A stretch of DNA of 64,000 nt from Cymbidium sinense. Taxonomy: Eukaryota; Streptophyta; Magnoliopsida; Asparagales; Orchidaceae. Both the position numbers and the translations under genes were made by a program. The DNA is taken from contig CM038215.1 in assembly GCA_021442155.1 (NCBI GenBank), positions 5,790,976-5,854,975 of the forward strand. Direction: 5' to 3'. A model generated the notes under the pieces. The model was not told the origin of the DNA. It was given only the letters and a program-made list of their open reading frames with translations, and made no database searches. Positions 60,660 to 64,000 of the stretch are shown here, piece after piece. Within the stretch, counting starts at the first letter, position 1, and every line of letters begins with the position of its first letter.

Positions 60660-63296
60660 AGGGCTTATGATTTTTAGGGTTTAGTGTTTATGGTTTAGGG
60701 TTTACGGTTTATGGTTATTAGGGTTTAAGGTTTAGGGTTTTGGTTTTAGGTGTAAGGTTTAGGCTTTATAATTTAGGGTTTAGGTCTTAGGGTTTAGGGC
60801 TTAGGGTTTAGGGTTAGCTTAGGGTTTAGGGTTAGTTAAGGTTTAGGGTTTAGGATTTAGGCTTTAGGGTTTTTAGGGTTTAGGGTTTAGGGTTTAGGGT
60901 TAGTTTAGGGTTTAAGGTTAATTTAGGGTTTAACATTTAGGCTTTAGGGTTTAGGGTTTTTTGGGTTTAGGGTTTAAGGTTTTAGGTTAGGTTAGGGCTT
61001 AAGGTTTAGGGTTAGTTTAGGGTTTAGGGTTTAGGGTATAGGGTTTTACGATTTACGGTTTAGGTTTTAGGGTTGGGGTTATGCTTTGGGGTTTAGGGTT
61101 TAGGGTTTAGGGTTAGTTTAGGGTTTAATGTTTAGGGTTTTTCAATGATTTAGGGATAATTTTAGGGTTTAGGGTTTAGGATTTAGGGTTTAGTATTTAA
61201 GGTTTTGGGTTAAGGGTTTAGTGTTTCTTTTTTTAAATTAAGTAAACTAGTATGTTTAGGTTTATTTAGTTTATTTTTTATTTATTTTACTTTATTTATT
61301 TTTTAGTTTTACTTAGGTTTATTTTTTATTTTTATTTAGTGTAGTTTATTTATTTTAGCTTTATTTATTTTTGTTTATGTTTTTAAATTGAGTTTATTTT
61401 TTTAGGTTTAAGTTTAGGTTTATTTATTTTTTTAGTTTAGTTTTATGTTTATTTTATTTTTTAGGTTTTGGTTTTATTTTTTTTTATTTTAAGTTTATGT
61501 TTAGGTTTTATTTTATTTTGTTATGTTTAAGTTTATGTTTTTTTTATTTTGGTTTATTTTAGGTTTTATTTTTTAGTTTAGGTTTAGGTTTATTTTAGTT
61601 TATTTTACTTTATTTTGTTTCTGATTTAGGTTTAGTTTATTTTAGGTTTAGGTTCAATTTTTTTATTTTAAATTAGGTTTAAGTTTATTTTATTTTGTTT
61701 ATTTTAGGTTTAGTTTTTTTTTTTTTATAGTTTAGGGTATAGGTTCTGTTTATTTTTTATTTTTTTGGGCTTATTTTTAGGTTTATTTTTTAGGTTTAGG
61801 TTTTTAGTTACTTTTTATTTTATTTTATTTCAGGTTTATTTTATTTTTATTTTGCGTTTAATTTTTATTTAATATTGGTTTTTTATTTTTAGGTTTATTT
61901 TAATTTATAGTTTAGTTATTTTTTTATTTATTTTATTTTAGTTTAGTTTTTAATTTTTATTTTATTTTATTTTTACGGTTAGGATTGTGTTTAGGTTTTT
62001 TTATTTTATTTGGGTTTATGTTTTTTTATTTATTTCATTTTTAGGTTTTTAGGATTTTAGGGTTTAGGGTTTAGGGTTTAGGGTTTGGTGTTTAGGGTTT
62101 TGGGTTTAGGGTTTTAAGTGTAGACTTTCGACTTTAGTGTTGTAGGTTTTATAGTTTTAGGTTTTGGGTTTAGGGTTTACTATTTAGAGTTTAGTGTTTT
62201 AGGGTTTAGGGTTTAGGGTTTACTCTTTAGGGGTTAGGGTTTTAAGGTTTAGGGTATAGGGTTTAAGGTTAGGGTTTTTTTTATTAATGTTTTCTAATTT
62301 TTTGATTTTTTTTTAAAATTCAATAAATTAGTAGTTTAGGTTTATTTTATTTTATTTTATTTTATTTATATAGCTTTATTTTTATTTTATTTAATTTAGT
62401 TTATGTATTTTAGGTTTATTTATTTTAGTTTAGGTTTAGGGATTGGCTTTTTTTTGTTTAGTTTTTTTTTATTTTATTTTTTATGTTTTGGTTTTATTTT
62501 TATTTTTAGTTCTAGGTTTAGGTTTTTATTTTATTTTTTTAGGTTTAGGTTTTAGGTTTTAATTTTAGTTTATTTTTTGGTTTTATTTTCTAATTTAGGT
62601 TTAGGTTTATTTTTAGTTTATTTTATTTTATTTAGGGTTTTGGTTTAGGTTTAGGTTTTGCTTATTTTAGGTTTAGGTTTTATTTATTTTAGTTTAGATT
62701 ATTTTAGTTTAAGTTTATGTTTATTTTACTTTTATTTTAGGTTTATGTTTTCTTTTTAGTTTAGGGTTTAGATTTTTTTATATTTATTTTTAGGTTTAGG
62801 ATTTTAGTTTTTATTTAATTTATTTTTTTTATTTTAGGATTAGCCTTTATTTTATTTAGGTATTTTAGTTTTTACTTTAGTTTAAATTTTATTTATTTTA
62901 TTTTATTTTAGTTTTATTTTTTTTTTATTATTTTAGGCTTAGGTTTAAGTTTAGGTTTGTTTAGGTTTTTATTTTATTTTATTTTTCTATTTTATTTATT
63001 TCTATTTTATTTTGGGTTAAGTTTATTTATTTATTTTATTTTTTTTGGATTTTTTTATTTTAGGTATAGGGTTTAGGGTTAGTTGAGGGTTTAGGGTATA
63101 GGTTTTGGGGCTTACGGCTTAGGGTTTACGGTTTAGGTTTTAGGGTTTAGGTTTAGAGTTTACAGTTTTAGGGTTTAGGATTTAAGGTTTATGGTTTATG
63201 GTTTTTAGGGCTTAGGGTTTAAGGTTTAGGGTTTAGGTTTTAGGTCTAGGTTTCAGATTTTAGTTTAGGGCTTAGGGTTTTTAGTTTTTTATTTTT
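60660..63296 (+). repeat. Degenerate telomere-like array
   Basis: A long TTTAGGG-rich zone (60660-61215) with many single-base variants, markers near 61235 and 62315, TTTA-rich DNA between, and a further TTTAGGG zone (63060-63290). No gene seen. Confidence 0.85.
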
Positions 63297-63753
63297 TTAA
63301 TAGAGAACAAATTCAGATACAACATTTCTTCTTTTCATTTCATCAACCAAGTAACATACCAAGTCTTCTAAGACACAAGTGATGACATAGATAAAAAATG
63401 AGCACACATAGAATAAATTAAGGACCCTATATAACTAGAACCGTCTCTACTATAAAACATAGTTCCATAAGCGGTGGATCGAATGTTCTTTGGTTTCTCT
63501 GATTACCATCAAGGAACCACTGACCTCTCAAGTAGTAGGATCCACCATCATATCCCGATCTAGCTCCTCCACCACCACCAGGTTGTAAACTCAGTTGCTC
63601 CTCCCACCTCCATAACACCTTTTCGACCACCACCTCCCATATGCGACTCCAGTCCCCACCACCACCATAATAGCTGCGGCTGTGCCTTCTCCTCCATGCT
63701 AGATCTAGGCGTACTGCTGGTGTGATGATGTTCTGTCATCATGCCCATTCTTA
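63297..63753 (-). pseudogene. GRP cassette 10: Gly-rich exon and 3' UTR
   Basis: Minus-strand reading shows GGGGGARSGYDGGSYYLRG (about 63525-63590), a shifted version of the GYDGGSRYSRG segment of cassette 5, and a Gly-rich block further up. Frameshifts lie near 63600 and 63690; the exon border at about 63752 shows only ATGGGCATGA, so the first RRM residues are partly deleted. The A-run end is at 63297. Confidence 0.75.
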
Positions 63754-64000
63754 GGATTTAGGTTTAGGTTTAGGTTTATTTTTTAATTTATTTAGTTACT
63801 TTAGGTTTAGGTTTAATTTTAGGGTTTGGGGTTTAGGGTTTAGGGTTTTTAGTGGTGATTTAGGATCTAGGTTATGCTAGGGTTTAGAGTTTAGTTTAGG
63901 TTGATTTTTTTGGGTTTTGGGTTTAGGTTTAGGGCTGTAAGTTAGGTTTAGGTTTTGTTTTTTAAAATTCAGACCCATATTTAGGTATTTAGTATTTAAT
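63754..64000 (+). repeat. Degenerate telomere-like array, right edge
   Basis: TTTAGG and TTTAGGG units after the last GRP cassette; the final 40 bases start what may be another marker copy (AAAATTCAGACCC near 63963). Continues beyond the window. Confidence 0.8.

Overview
The window is nuclear DNA from a land plant, most likely from a large, repeat-rich genome. The evidence is the Arabidopsis-type telomere heptamer TTTAGGG, which recurs in degenerate form over roughly half the window, the plant-type LINE proteins (DUF4283 ORF1, endonuclease, reverse transcriptase, zf-RVT and RNase H domains), and pieces of a plant glycine-rich RNA-binding protein gene. The species cannot be named. I see no intact gene, rRNA, tRNA or CRISPR array. 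This is interstitial or pericentromeric repeat DNA, not a live telomere end: the longest perfect TTTAGGG runs I found are six units (58338-58379 and 60357-60398).

Layout. (1) 1-31080 and 53546-64000 are built of degenerate telomere-like DNA. It alternates between TTTAGGG-rich stretches and TTTATTTTA/TTTAGG-rich stretches, organised as a higher-order repeat marked by a recurring short motif (AAATTAAGTAAAC). (2) Ten copies or part copies of one cassette lie in these arrays, all on the minus strand. Each cassette holds the last exon of a GRP7-like glycine-rich RNA-binding protein (end of the RRM plus the Gly-rich tail) and its 3' UTR, and most end in an A-run. (3) Four copies of one LINE family sit in the same arrays, also all on the minus strand. 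Their 3' ends abut CCCTAAA repeats. Two are short 3' fragments (4945-6566, 53751-55455), one is 5'-truncated (19770-26007), and one is nearly full length but dead (31081-38675). (4) 38676-53179 is a different, AT-rich but non-telomeric unit: two direct copies of a very long repeat, probably the LTRs of a giant non-autonomous LTR retrotransposon, flank a 2.6-kb non-coding interior. Its right end lies inside a GRP cassette 3' UTR. (5) 11581-12796 is an unidentified 1.2-kb island.

The most striking signal is in the LTR-element interior (44022-45091). About 13 short inverted repeats are tandemly arrayed at roughly 70-120 bp spacing. Their stem bases vary from unit to unit, yet several variants change both arms together, which is a covariation pattern suggesting that the hairpin is what has been kept. 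The second is the coupling of telomere-like repeats with a LINE family and a captured gene exon, all in one orientation. This resembles telomere-repeat-targeting LINEs known in other lineages and may be an undescribed plant version. No genes here act together in a pathway; the relationships are those of nested and co-amplified repeats.
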